Assembly (NCBI RefSeq): GCF_014805685.1
Contig: NC_060885.1
Span: 33,243,632 to 33,307,631 of the forward strand
Length of the DNA: 64,000 bases
DNA from: Silurus meridionalis
Lineage: Eukaryota; Chordata; Actinopteri; Siluriformes; Siluridae
Direction of reading: 5' to 3'
Part shown: one piece after another, positions 10,628 to 21,690 of the stretch
How the letters are laid out: every line of letters begins with the position of its first letter
Numbering within the stretch: position 1 is the stretch's first letter
The notes under the pieces: generated by a model
What the model saw: the letters and a program-made list of their open reading frames with translations, nothing else
Database searches by the model: none
Told to the model about the DNA's origin: nothing
Program-made: the position numbers and the translations under genes

Positions 10628-12974
10628 TTAAAACCTCTCGGCTGCACGGCTGGCGACTGCCCGAATGTTCCCGTACACCTTTGATGGTGGACTTCCTGCG
10701 GACGTGAGAGTAAAACAGGGTTGAATGTCATGGTGTTCACTTAATTGCAAAAATGCATGCAACTCCAATTTTTTTTTTACCTAATATTAGGTTGCATATA
10801 GCCATCCGTGCCATTTTTATATTCTGGAAAGACCCCAAAATGTGCACCTTCCTGCAAAACAAATTCATCACGTCAAGTTTGAACTTATTTTTTGGGCCAT
10901 TCTGGGCAGAAGTTCTTGGACTCACGTGTCTGCGAGGACGATTCTGGTCTTTGTGACATTTTCAATGGTGAATTTAGTTTTCCCTCCTTTGCCTGCTATT
11001 CTACCGACAGCTCTTGATAAGTGATCTCCTTTAAGAGGCTTAACTGTTCCCCAAAAACAAAAAAACACAAAGCAAAAACAACAAATGCAATGAGTATCAG
11101 ATAAATAAATACCCTAGTGTATTTTCAGTACAACAATTGTGCATGATCATTAATCCTTCAAATACACAAAAGCAACAAAATGAAAATCTTGGCAAAAGAA
11201 CGAGATCATCTCTAACTGTAGGTTAAACGCGGTAGTCAGAAAGTTGAGACTCTGTTTACGGCCAGGAGGGTAGGTGAGGTCATGTGGATTGCTCTCCGAC
11301 GATCATCATGCACTGAATGTTTTCTACATTTTCGGAGTTTGAGCACGTTGAAGGTCTTCCTGAACTTTCCTCATCTTCCAGTGATGCTCTTGAAGCGCAC
11401 CTGCCGCTCAAAACACCTGGAACGACTCGTTGCAGCGAAGCCATAAGTCATGTCAAATGTCTCCGTGGCAGATTTGCCCCGGTTTCAGGAAGAATTTCAC
11501 GTTTGCTCCAACTTGCTGATAAAATTGCAGGTGTTTTAACATTCAGAACAGCACCAGTTCACACCATAAATCTCAAAACTTCAATACCTACTCATATGTA
11601 GGTTTTTTTTGGGGGGCATCCCCCCCGAAGTCTATTTGTATCTGGCTGTGTAATTCCTAATTAATGCTTCTATTTTACTCGTAAGCTGCTGTAAGTACAA
11701 GCGTGCAAAGTGTACACTTACCATCTGTGACATCAAAAGTCTCCAAGAACAGTTCATCCAGCCTGACGAGTGCCAGCGCATCCTGTGGATTATTTCAAAA
11801 ACTGCACATAAACAAATATTCAACAACAAGCGTTCCATTAAAACCCAGAGAGACGTGTCGGTCAAAACACCCACCTCAACCTGAAATCCTAAAATAAAGG
11901 CCTTCACGAAATCCGATGCTTTCGTAAGCGCGCCGATATCCTGCGTTTCTTTACACGTCTGTTAAACAAAAAAGAGAACGTCAACTGTTGCGCATCAGTG
12001 CATATATTTATTCATGAAAGGTTTTTTTTTTTACCTTAATCTCCACGTTTCTTGTTTTGAGATTAAATCGAACTTGAAGTTGCAGGTTTTCGACGATGGG
12101 GGTGAAGATTTTGAGCCAGTTTTCTTTCAGGGGTGTATATCTGTGAGACGGTACAGGGATTTTCCTCATTTCATCTGCGCCACCCTGAAAAAGGACATTT
12201 CAAAAGTTATATGAAGTCTTTTTGATAAAAATATAAATACATAAAATGAGTGAATTAATTAATTAAGTTTCCTGGTTTAAGTGACGCCATAATACTGTTT
12301 TTTGTTTTACTTTTAGGAATTTTAGACTTTGTCAAAGTGTTAACTGCCATCCCATTGACCCAATCGGAACCGAGCGAACCACTCAATATGTTAAACTATG
12401 TGTTTGATATTGAATAGAATCATAAATTATAGGCAGACTGGTGTTTCAATAACCAGTCAAATAGGCAGATCTTACTAACATTCAGTAATGATTGTGACAC
12501 AAATATAAAATATTTTTAAAAAATGACAATGAGCAACTATAGATGTTAAAACACTCCAAAATGTATGGTTTTATTGTGTTTCTTAGATACAGATGATTTA
12601 TTCGTCCATAGTAAAAGTATACATCTTGAACCTCAGCTGGTCACATCAGCTCTGAACTGCGCATGCGCACACATACACGTGGGTCTTTAAACTTTAATCC
12701 AGTTGTCTACATACTGTACGATTCCAATGTGCACATGTACAAGTCCATTGTGTGTAACAGAACAAAGTCAGTTTACCTTTAGTTTGTCTCCTGATATAGC
12801 AGGAAACTGTGGTCTTTTGGGTGCCACGGCGTCTTCAGACTCCATTTCCACTTCGCCCTGATCGCGTTTGCGTTTTGAAGCCTTCTTCGATTTGACCTTC
12901 TTAAAAGAGTCTGTGTTTTCTCCATTATCCGCGATCAGAACCTCCTCGGATGTCGAAGTGCTTCCCGTTTCCAT
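10628..12974 (-). CDS. pno1: PNO1, KH-domain RNA-binding ribosome biogenesis factor (partner of NOB1)
   Basis: Nucleolar/cytoplasmic factor needed for 40S subunit maturation and 18S rRNA 3'-end cleavage with NOB1. Seven minus-strand exons: 12974-12777, 12184-12035, 11958-11875, 11782-11722, 11043-10926, 10851-10781, 10695-10628. They sum to 750 nt, 249 aa plus stop, close to the 252-aa human protein. Exon 1 is an acidic/basic low-complexity N-terminus with a [13 protein letters not shown] basic run that could act as a nuclear signal. Exon 2 carries [16 protein letters not shown]. Exon 3 carries [13 protein letters not shown]. Exon 5 contains [17 protein letters not shown] with the GxxG-type RNA-binding loop (GKGG). 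The C-terminus reads [15 protein letters not shown]. It shares a divergent promoter with dnaaf10 and converges on ppp3r1. Intron 4 holds a mariner relic. Confidence 0.96.
11240..11590 (-). pseudogene. Mariner-type transposase N-terminal relic in pno1 intron 4
   Basis: Reading the minus strand from about 11580 downwards gives, in shifting frames, [12 protein letters not shown], then [20 protein letters not shown], then [13 protein letters not shown] and finally DDRR. These match the N-terminal DNA-binding part of mariner transposases (including the conserved GRPST...NVE linker). Stops and frame changes break it. The catalytic DDD domain is not present, and I see no terminal repeats. The 94-codon plus-strand open frame here (11317-11601) is an antisense shadow. 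Confidence 0.75.
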
Positions 12975-13513
12975 TATGAACGATCTTGCAATGAAGACGA
13001 TTTAAAAAAATATTTCCAGAAAGTGTTTATCGGCAGCACGCGGTGTCTGCCATTTTACATAAAAGGACCCCAGATTCGTCCAAACAGTGCCTATGTGCGT
13101 ATAATTTTCGCATATTTATTAAAAATATATATATTAGGGACATATTTGAGGTATTTTCAGAAATGTTTCAATTTATAAAGAAATCCTACTAATCCAAGCC
13201 AATGTTCCGTTTATAATTATAAAAATATCGGACCAAACGATCAGGCAATTATCCGGACAGCTATATTTTCTCTGTCAGACTTTTCCTCTCTGTATTCCGA
13301 AAAGTCCCGCCTCCTCAATCTGATTGGCTAACGTTTCTCTTTTACATCACGTGATTAGCTAACTCTAAAGCAGTGGCCAATCAGAGTGCAGGTAGTTGTA
13401 TCGGAAACAGGAAGTGTTCATAATACGGGTAGACGGAGACAGGATTCTAAGCCTGTATAAGACATTAGTGCTTTTGTGTTGTGTTTAGTTGTATAATTCG
13501 ATTTTTAGCCGAA
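12975..13513. promoter_or_regulatory. Bidirectional promoter between pno1 and dnaaf10
   Basis: Only 539 bp separate the two start codons. The interval has an inverted CCAAT box (GATTGGCTAA near 13320), a forward CCAAT (GGCCAATCAG near 13375), a CACGTG E-box (near 13347), a GC-rich CCCGCCTCC near 13306 and an ETS-type ACAGGAAGTG near 13406. No TATA box at a usual position. This is the architecture of a housekeeping head-to-head promoter; site occupancy is inferred. Confidence 0.6.
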
Positions 13514-16500
13514 ATGTCGACGCCTCTGGAAAAGCCGCAGATCATCGCGCACATTCAGAAAAGCTTGAACTACACGGTGTTTGATTGTAAGTGGATTCCA
13601 TGCAGCGCCAAGTTCGTGTGCATGGGGAACTTCGCCAGAGGAACCGGAGTCCTGCAGATATACGAGGTTCAGCATGGAGACGTGCAACTTGTCAAAGAGG
13701 TGAAGTGTTGTTTTGTTGTTGTTGCTGTTGATTATTTAATGTATTTGTACTGTTCAGGTTGGCGATTAGGTGACATGCTATTTAGAAAGCTTATAGAAAA
13801 CGCCGCAGCTGCGCGTTGTCATAGAAACCGCAAACAACGCCTGCTTCTGGCGGCCATATTGGATTCCCAATATGGAACTTGACAATATGGAAGTTGACCC
13901 TCTATAATGTTCATTGGTTTCACATGGCAGTGTTCGTGGTGTGTCAGAGTTCCTACAGTGCGACTAATATGGACACTTAACGTATTAAATGACACATCAT
14001 CTGTCCACCAACCCAATCAGCAGGATTTGTCTGAGCCCCAAAACACTACCCCAAGAGATTCAGTCTACTTTCATCCAATAGAGAATCTCCCATAAAGCCT
14101 GGTCAGAACCTGAGCATGACTCATGTCACATCTTGTCAAAAGATCTGGTCAAAAGTGATTGCTCCAGAATTGCAAAAATGGGGTATGGGTTATGGTGCTT
14201 TTAATCCTTCAACCTTTCCATTACTGTGTGTTTCTCTCTCATGCATGGAATATATGGAAAACATGGAAATCAGACAAACGAGAGCTTGTACAGTGATATC
14301 TGGTGCATATTTAATTTTTTTCAGATCGAAAAGCCGAAGCCAATCAAATGTGGAACATTTGGTGCGACGTCTTTACAGCAGAGGCATTTGGCCATGGGTG
14401 ATTTTGACGGCAACCTTCACGTGTGGTACGATATAAACCTTTCCTAATCGCTCGTTCTTCGCGTTCACGAGTTTTTTCTAAGGGTGAAATGTATATTTCA
14501 GGAACCTCGAGGCGTCTGATGATCCCGTGTACTCAGTGAAGGGCCACAAGGAAATAATTAACTGCATCGATGGAGTTGGAGGGTTGGGCATCGGAGACGG
14601 GGCGCCGGAAATAGTCACCGGGAGCCGGGATGGTTAGTGTGCCTTCATGTTCCTTCATGTGCCTTCAGTCATTGTTTTTATAATGATATTACAGAATCCG
14701 TTTATCTGTAACTCCTGGTGAAGATTGTAATCCAGGCATTATGGTGATCTCCAGTAATGTTGTGCATGATGAATATATTCTGTATGATTTGAACCTGGTT
14801 TTGGATTATAATGACCGTTTGATCGTTACGATGCTCTCCGGTCTGCTTTCTGCAGGTACAGTTAAGGTGTGGGATCCGAGGCAAAAGGACACACCTGTGG
14901 CCAACATGGAACCCACAGAAGGGGAGACCAAAAGAGATTGTTGGACTGTTGCGTTCGGTGTGTATTTACACAGAACCCTGTTAATAGTACTGAATAATAA
15001 GGAAATCAAAAATCTGCTTTCTCTGCAGGATTATATAAAAAAAAGGAATTTTACTGGAAGGATGCTGTACGAGTACAGATAATCGGAACAAAATCTTGCT
15101 AATGAAGTCTTGCTACATTTTACATTTATGGCGTTTGGCAGATTTTCTTATTCACGACTACTTAATTATACAGCTGAATATCAGCAAGCTGCCACTCTTG
15201 GGTTTCTTAAACGAGTCCCTTAACTCTCAGCAATGGCAGCTTGTGTTCCTGCCTATCAGCTTGCTAAATAGATCATCCACAGGAATCCCAGTGTGTCAGT
15301 TTGTACTCATATTGTTTTATAAATTGTATTATATGATTCATACCATCAAGTTGGGGTGTTGTGAGCACATTTGCACAAACAGATCAAGCATACACGTCAG
15401 TTATAGCACAGTCAGAGAAAATGAATCCACACGTGAATTAAGAATTCACGGCGCTGTTGTTAACTAACTAATGAAGAACATTTTTCACAGGTCACGCCTT
15501 TAACGATCAGGACCGCTGTGTGTGCGCTGGTTACGACAACGGTGATATTAAGCTGTTTGACCTCCGGAATATGTCTCTGCGATGGGAGAAAAATATAAAA
15601 AACGGTGTAAGTTTCTTAAGGTTTTGCTTTCAGATTGTTTAGATGAATCTAAACAAAATAGTACATAATTATTCAAACAAAAAATGTACACAAAGAAATG
15701 CGTTCATCATTACGTGTAGTTGAAAAGGCTCTATTTTGCCCCCTAGTGGACAAAAAAAGACATGCACTTTTTATCCACGTATTTTAATGAAGTTATGATG
15801 AGAAGAATTTAATATAAATCTGCTTCTAAATTAATTATTGGATAATATTTTATTATTAATAACTATTTGTATCTCAACGTATTCTCGTACAAGCGCATAA
15901 AAATCTTAAACGTGTTCTTGATCGTTAACCTATTGAGTGATTTTAAAAGCTAAAAAAAAATCCTTTTTATTTTTTTGTTTTAGGTGTGCAGTGTCGAATT
16001 TGACAGAAAAGACATCAGCATGAATAAACTAGTGGCAACCTCTTTAGAAGGCAAATTTCACGTCTTCGACATGAGGACCCAGCATCCGAGCAAAGGTTTT
16101 GCATCGGTTTCAGAAAAGGTGTGACCATGAACACTCCTTCACATGATATCAGCCATGTGGTTATACTCACTACTGTGTTTCATTTACTTTTATTGTTGTT
16201 ATGGTTTGTAATTTAGGCCCACAAGTCTACAATATGGCAAGTGAGGCATTTGCCCCAAAATCGGGACGTCTTCATGACAGCAGGCGGAGCCGGGAACCTG
16301 CATTTATGGAAATAGTAAGTTCAGAAATATGTGTACGGACACGCAGGAATCACTGTCATTTTCTGTTAACCAGAACACGTGTTCTGGTTACATGCTTTGT
16401 ATCACTGTAGATTTACTGCAAACCGACCGCAGTGCTGCGTCTGAAATTCTACATCTAAGCACCACTGATGTGTATGACCATTCTTGTTTATGGCAGTGAG

Positions 16501-16704
16501 TATCCAGAGAAGAGGAGTGAAATAGACGCAGAGGGAGTAGAAAGAGGAGTGGCTGGGACACTCAATCTCCTGCAGAACGTCACTCTGTCCACACAACCCA
16601 TCGCCAGCCTGGACTGGAGTCCCGACAAGCAGGGCCTGTGCGTGTGCTCGTCCTTCGACCAGTCCGTCCGAGTCCTCATCGTCACCAAGCTGAACAGAGT
16701 ATAA
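13514..16704 (+). CDS. dnaaf10: Dynein axonemal assembly factor 10 (WD repeat protein 92)
   Basis: WD40 beta-propeller adaptor of the R2TP/prefoldin-like chaperone complex that helps preassemble axonemal dyneins in the cytoplasm; also called WDR92 or Monad. Eight exons: 13514-13699, 14325-14425, 14502-14632, 14856-14957, 15491-15606, 15984-16118, 16217-16314, 16497-16704. They sum to 1077 nt, 358 aa plus stop (human 357). Diagnostic stretches are [20 protein letters not shown] in exon 1, [20 protein letters not shown] in exon 2, [18 protein letters not shown] in exon 4, [17 protein letters not shown] in exon 5 and [18 protein letters not shown] at the end. The start is the first ATG in frame with the conserved N-terminus. 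All introns are GT-AG. AATAAA lies at 16810-16815. Its neighbour pno1 is divergent, as in human. Confidence 0.96.
15109..15165 (+). repeat. Short dispersed repeat in dnaaf10 intron 4
   Basis: ACATTTATGGCGTTTGGCAG is one copy of a teleost repeat module that recurs near 31578-31635 (ACATTTACAGCATTTAGCAG). It recurs inverted near 18085-18125 and 56120-56170, where CTGTTAAATGCTGTAAATGT or CTGCCAAATGCTGTAAATGT is seen. Confidence 0.55.
15736..15749 (-). promoter_or_regulatory. Candidate CTCF site in dnaaf10 intron 5
   Basis: The minus strand reads CCACTAGGGGGCAA, 13 of 14 matches to the CTCF core. Its neighbourhood is not repetitive. Function is inferred from the motif. Confidence 0.45.
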
Positions 16705-18897
16705 ACTCGCATACAAACCAAACGTGATTCATGCAAACAAACACGACTCTTTTCATTTATACACTCGCAAGTCGTGGAGTTTTAGAAAAGCAACGTCCAG
16801 GCCTGGAAAAATAAATAAATCCACAAAGATTTGGAAAAAGTCATGGACATTTGTTTGAGCTCACGTGACGTTCTCAGCATGGGGTAACAGCAACTCGCAG
16901 TTGCACCTAGTATTTATGTTGTAAACTCACACCTCCAGGAAAATGACGATTTATTAATGTTTGGCTTCATGATGAAAAGTTGAAGGGGTGATGAGAAAAA
17001 TCAAGACCCAGGACATGTGAATTTTACACTGTGTGATATTTTGAACATGGGAGAGGCAGCGCTATGTAGCCATGCGGAAGGTGACGTCTGCTGCTGCCAG
17101 ATACAGGACTTAAACCAGAGCTACTGACATGTAGAGCATTCAGCACTACCAGTGAACCACCATGCAGCTGTCGCTCTGCTTAATTTAAATATATTTTGTT
17201 CAGGTGTCCTCATGGTTATGGATGCAGTTGTGATGTGAAGTCAAAGATAAACCCCTTTAAAAAAAAAATAAATAAATAAAAAGCAGCAGCAGGTTGCCAG
17301 AGTCACAAAAACTAAACCAAACTGCTCATCTGTACAATAGTATGCTTTATTATTAATAATGTGTTCACTAAGTTCGGTCTTTAAAAAATGGTGTCTTATC
17401 GTATTAAGCCACATTAAGCGTTTTTTCACGTTTAAGCGTTTTTGGAACGCACACAAGCACGCGCTCTCAGCTACATCGTGCTGACATGTTCTGTTAACTT
17501 CAAACACACAGTTTAATAAAATCTAACTTTGTACAGGTTGCCAAAACACAAATATGGCCCACGTGCCCTGGTCATGGTTGCTGTCGCATTAGGGTGACTG
17601 AGCCACACCCAGCAGGCACCACGTCTCATTACTGTTTGGTGTGTGATCATGACCTCCAACTCCCACACCTGCACAGATCAGAAACAGGAACTGATGCACT
17701 GTCGTAGTTTTTTTGTTTTCGTTCAATGATTATATTCTTGTAATCGTGTTTGTACAAATAATGGATGAGATCATAGCTGAGTATCTTGTTATCAGACGTA
17801 GCACGCTGAGTAATCGTTATGAAGGAATTCTTCATGTATTTACACCCGTTGCAGGTACTTGCTCTGACTTGTATAAAATAAGCAGAATTCCCGGGCAGTA
17901 TTGAAGGTGATTTTTTTAAAACCCTGTAAAATCCTTGTGTTCCTCTCGCTCCCAAGCTTGTGTGTTTGAACATGACGGCTTCCAGACTTGAGACAAAACT
18001 CGTAAAACTGGACGTAAGTGAATATTCAGTGTCAGGTTTCTATTAAAATACCTCTTTCAACCAGCCAGAACCGTTCAAAAGCCTCACTCTGGATAAGGGC
18101 GTCTGTTAAATGCTGTAAATGTAATGTAAATAAAAGATCAACAACTTTTCATTAGGTACTTTCCACTGTAAATTGGGCCTCGTCTGATCAAAATCAGTGT
18201 ATGACCTATTATTGGTCTGTGACACCCACATGCAGCTGCCACAATGCAAACTTTAAATGCTATTTTTTTTTTAGCAATCCCTATTTCGGAGGTAACCAGA
18301 TTAATGCTGAGTGAGCACAATTAAACTGTACATATGATTGAGGGTTATGCAATAAATCATATACACAACTGTCGGTTCAACATATCCAGCTCATAATTTA
18401 ATAAACAGGTGTGTCAGGAGAAGGAAAACCTGAAACAGTGCAACATTTATGATTAAGAACTTCTACCCTAAGAAAAAATTCTAGGAAATAAGCAGTTATA
18501 ACCTAAGGGCTGGGTGGAGGGTTAAAGAGCTGGTGCAGTCTGCAGGTGCTGCACTGAGTGCTTCGTTGCTCTACTCCTGTGAAGAAGCACACACTTCGTA
18601 AATGGCTCACATGTGCTCATAAGAAATAGCAAACTCTGAATATTGGTTAGACTTTTCACTGCTGTTTTTTCTAACAACATTATTAATTAGGAGTAATTTT
18701 TACAAAAGTGAGGCTTGAGGTTTTAAACCCTGAACCCCAAAGAAACCACAGCATTAACCTGGTGATCCACTGGTGCTGGGTGATACATGCATAATTTTAA
18801 TCTTGATGCTCATCAGCCTGTCAACAGTGTAGAAATGAAAGGAGGTAAGGCTTAAACCATGGACCTCACAAACACAAAGACTTCCATTCATCTCATT
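16705..18897. other. dnaaf10 3' end and gene-free interval
   Basis: AATAAA at 16810-16815 ends dnaaf10. Beyond it no coding sequence is recognised. There is a minus-strand tRNA-like module near 17085-17165 and another near 18718-18775. A tail of a dispersed repeat lies at 18085-18125. The rest is unassigned. Confidence 0.5.
17085..17165 (-). repeat. tRNA-like (SINE-derived) module
   Basis: The minus strand reads GGTTCACTGGTAGTGCTGAA (A-box-like), then GGTTTAAGTCC (B-box-like), in tRNA spacing. It resembles the modules inside the foldback element at 18.9-22.3 kb. Not a functional tRNA: the acceptor stem and T-loop are degraded. Confidence 0.45.
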
Positions 18898-19097
18898 CAG
18901 AGGTGGCAAAAGTACACACATCCTTTACTTGAGTAGAAGTACAGATCCTCATGTTTTAAAATACTCGGGTAAAAGTTGAAGTACTGATTATACTTTTTTA
19001 CTTAAGTGAAAGTAAAGAAGTTTTGGCTCAGACATGTACTTAAGTAAAAAGTAGTTATTACTTCTACCTGTTTTAGCTGTTAACTGGAACTCACATC

Positions 19098-19099
<2 letters not shown>

Positions 19100-19175
<76 letters not shown>

Positions 19176-19224
19176 GGATAGATAGATGGATAGATAGATG
19201 GATGGATAGATGGATGGATGGATG
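19100..19224 (+). repeat. (GATA)n microsatellite grading into (GGAT)n
   Basis: About 125 bp of GATA units turning into GATG/GGAT units. It sits in the left arm of the foldback element. The right arm has only a short CATC run (about 22106-22118) at the matching point. Confidence 0.95.
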
Positions 19225-19909
19225 TAATAGCTTAGTGGGTTAATGTCAGGGTCCCCACGAGGATGAGTTTGAGAGTTTGATTCCTGCTCGAGCTGGTGGT
19301 TGCTGTGTTGGTAAATAAAACTTCTGGACCTTGTCCACTCTGAAAACATTCCAATTCTGTGTTGGATTAATTTCTTGATTTCCTGGTCTTCAATGAAAGA
19401 TAACTCCACCAAAAAAAGGCACTTCTGTGGTAGCTCAGTGGGTCTCTGTCTCACTGTATATGTTTCTCTCTTGCTGTCTCTCTATTTGTTTCTCACTCTT
19501 TCTTAAGCTGTGTCTGTGTCTCTTTGTCTTTGTCTCCGTCTTTCCTGCTTATTTACATGTCTAACAAAGTTTTGAGTTTTGAAGTAATGCCATTAGTGAT
19601 CTATGATGAAAGACTTTCCTGGTTGGATTCTTACCTCTAGTTTCATATTGAACATTATAAGAAGTTTTTAAAAACAGAACAATAAAAGGTCATTAAAAGT
19701 GGTTGCTGGTAAATCATGGTATATCAGTGGTGCAGGTGTTGGAGATGTGGTTCTTGTACCTGAGTCACTTCTCATAGACTTCGAGTAACTGAGAGAATGA
19801 ACAGGAAGGAGAAGTTTTGACCCTCTACCATCATGATCTAAGAGACAACAGTGGTCTCTTAACTATAGAAAAACCAAGAGTCCAATAAGCAAAGGCTTGT
19901 TTGCCTCCC

Positions 19910-20115
19910 CTCTGGTAGTGTAGTGGTTTAGTGATGCAGCCTCTGCTATCTGACTCACCCGGTTCAATTCCTACCCCTTAGCTTTCCTTTAAATTGTTTA
20001 AAAAGTTTTATAAAAGAACCAAAAAAGGTCCTAAAAATCAGGTTCTTGCAGGAGATCCTGTGGCTCAACTGGAAGAGCTTTACCTCTGGGTTGAGAGGTT
20101 GCTGGTTCAAACCCC
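19910..20115 (+). repeat. Two forward-strand tRNA-like modules
   Basis: First, near 19913-19978, TGGTAGTGTAGTGGTTTAGT then CCGGTTCAATTCCTACCCC. Second, near 20048-20113, CTGTGGCTCAACTGGAAGAG then GCTGGTTCAAACCCCAGCC. Each has an A box and a B box at tRNA-like spacing. They face the opposite way from the array at 20.5-21.7 kb. A convincing cloverleaf is not evident, so I call them SINE-like rather than tRNA genes. Confidence 0.6.
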
Positions 20116-20229
20116 AGCCAGGACTCAAAGTTAAGAGCGTGGAAGGTTCCAGTGACAATAGTGATGAAGGTGTCAGAAATGGCTGCGTGGAAGGTCGGTT
20201 GTGGACAGTTTCAGAGGGCATATCCTGAA

Positions 20230-20264
20230 CCAGGGGGGCAATAATCAGGCGTGTGCCCCCCTGG
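20230..20264. repeat. Perfect 11-bp inverted repeat (hairpin)
   Basis: CCAGGGGGGCA at 20230-20240 and TGCCCCCCTGG at 20254-20264 are perfect complements with a 13-base loop. The stem is GC-rich. It lies between the forward and reverse tRNA-like modules. Confidence 0.85.
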
Positions 20265-20509
20265 CATCTGAGAAGCTGAAAACAGGGGGTTATGAAGCAA
20301 AAACATCCAAAAAAGTTTCAACATAGGCTCCTGGCGGCAAAAAAAAAAAATTTATTAAATAACCTTTTTCTCCTCCCCTAAATGCAAAACTGTTACCCTC
20401 AATTTATTTTTTTCTGAGGCTGTAACCCAGCAGGTCTTCACAGCCTTTGCTCACAGTCACCCCCTTCATTGCCCACCATACACTAACTCCCACACAACTT
20501 ACCCAGTGT

Positions 20510-21690
20510 GGGGACAAGCCAGATTTGAACCAGCAACCTCTGAGCTCAGAGGCAAGGCTTTTACCACAAAGCCATCAAGTCCCACAACACACCTTCTTTT
20601 TTTTGGGGGTTTATCCTTCGTTTCGTGCTTCAAAGCAAGAAATTCAGACCAGAAAGAAACACAGAAAGCAGGATTCAAACCCTGAACCCCACCAACAGCA
20701 AAATACCAGTCTTAACCCACTGAACCATCAGGAAGGACAGGCTGCGACGATTGTTTAGAGCAGATCTATCTTTTCTTTCAAACCATCAACACAAGAATAT
20801 AATGCTAAAGACAAACTTAGGAAGCTAACCCATATTGTGACTAGCAGGGACAATGCACGATTTGAACCCTGATTCACACCATTAGAGAAGCACCAGCATT
20901 AACCCACTGAACCACCAGGAAGGACAACCGGGGAAGCTTGTTTAGAGCAGGTCTATCTTTTTAACCCATCAAAACAAAAATATGAATACATAGGAATCAG
21001 GAATTTAACCTACCTCATGACTAGCAGACAGAAAGCCAGGTTTGAACCCTGACCACCAACATTAGCAAAGTACCAGCCTTAACCCACTAAGCCATCAGGA
21101 AAAAACAGGATGGGAAGCTTGATTAGAGCAGGTCTATCTTTCTTTTTAAACCATCAACACAAGAATTTAACGCTAAAGAAAGATGTAGGAAGCGAATACA
21201 GATGTAAGTAGCACAAGTTGAACCCACATTGTAAATAGCAGGAAAATAGCAGGATTCGAACCCTGATCCCCACCACCAGCGAGACACCAACGTTAACCCA
21301 TTGAACCATTGGTGAGGACAGGCTAGGGAGCTTATTTAGAGCAGGTCTATCTTTCTTTTCAACCCATTAAAAACAAAAATACATTGCTCAAGAAAATGTA
21401 GGAAGTGATTCCTGATTGTGACTGGCAGGCAGAAAGCAGGATTCAAACCCTGAACCCCACCAAAAGCACGACACCTGATTTAACCCCCTCAACCATCAGA
21501 GAAGACAGGTCAGGAAGTATGTTTAGAGCAGGTCTATCTACCTTTAAACCATCAACACAAGAATATAAAGCTAAAGAAAGATTTAGGAAGCAGGAACATA
21601 ACCTACATTGCAACTAGCAGGATTCAAACCCTGAGCCTCACTATCAACGAGGCAGCAGCCTTAAGCCGATGAACCATGGAAGAGATCAGA
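20510..21690 (-). repeat. Tandem array of tRNA-like units (~180-213 bp period)
   Basis: B-box-like motifs occur at about 20671, 20859, 21039, 21252, 21439 and 21620. On the minus strand each reads GGTTTGAATCC or GGTTCGAATCC, with an upstream A box of the type TGGTTCAGTGGGTTAA. Copy at 21252 is a perfect B box. A related seventh module sits at 20520-20585. Units are joined by a shared linker with GAGCAGGTCTATCTTTCTTT followed by AACCATCAACACAAGAATAT. Further partial modules follow at 21695-21895. Copies differ by scattered substitutions, so this is an old array. Confidence 0.8.

Noticed and set aside
11317..11601. 94-codon plus-strand open frame in pno1 intron 4
   Set aside because: The recognisable protein similarity (mariner transposase) is on the other strand.
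19910..21690. Genuine tRNA gene cluster
   Set aside because: A and B boxes are present but acceptor stems and anticodon arms do not pair convincingly by eye, and units share long linkers; SINE/tRNA-like array preferred.
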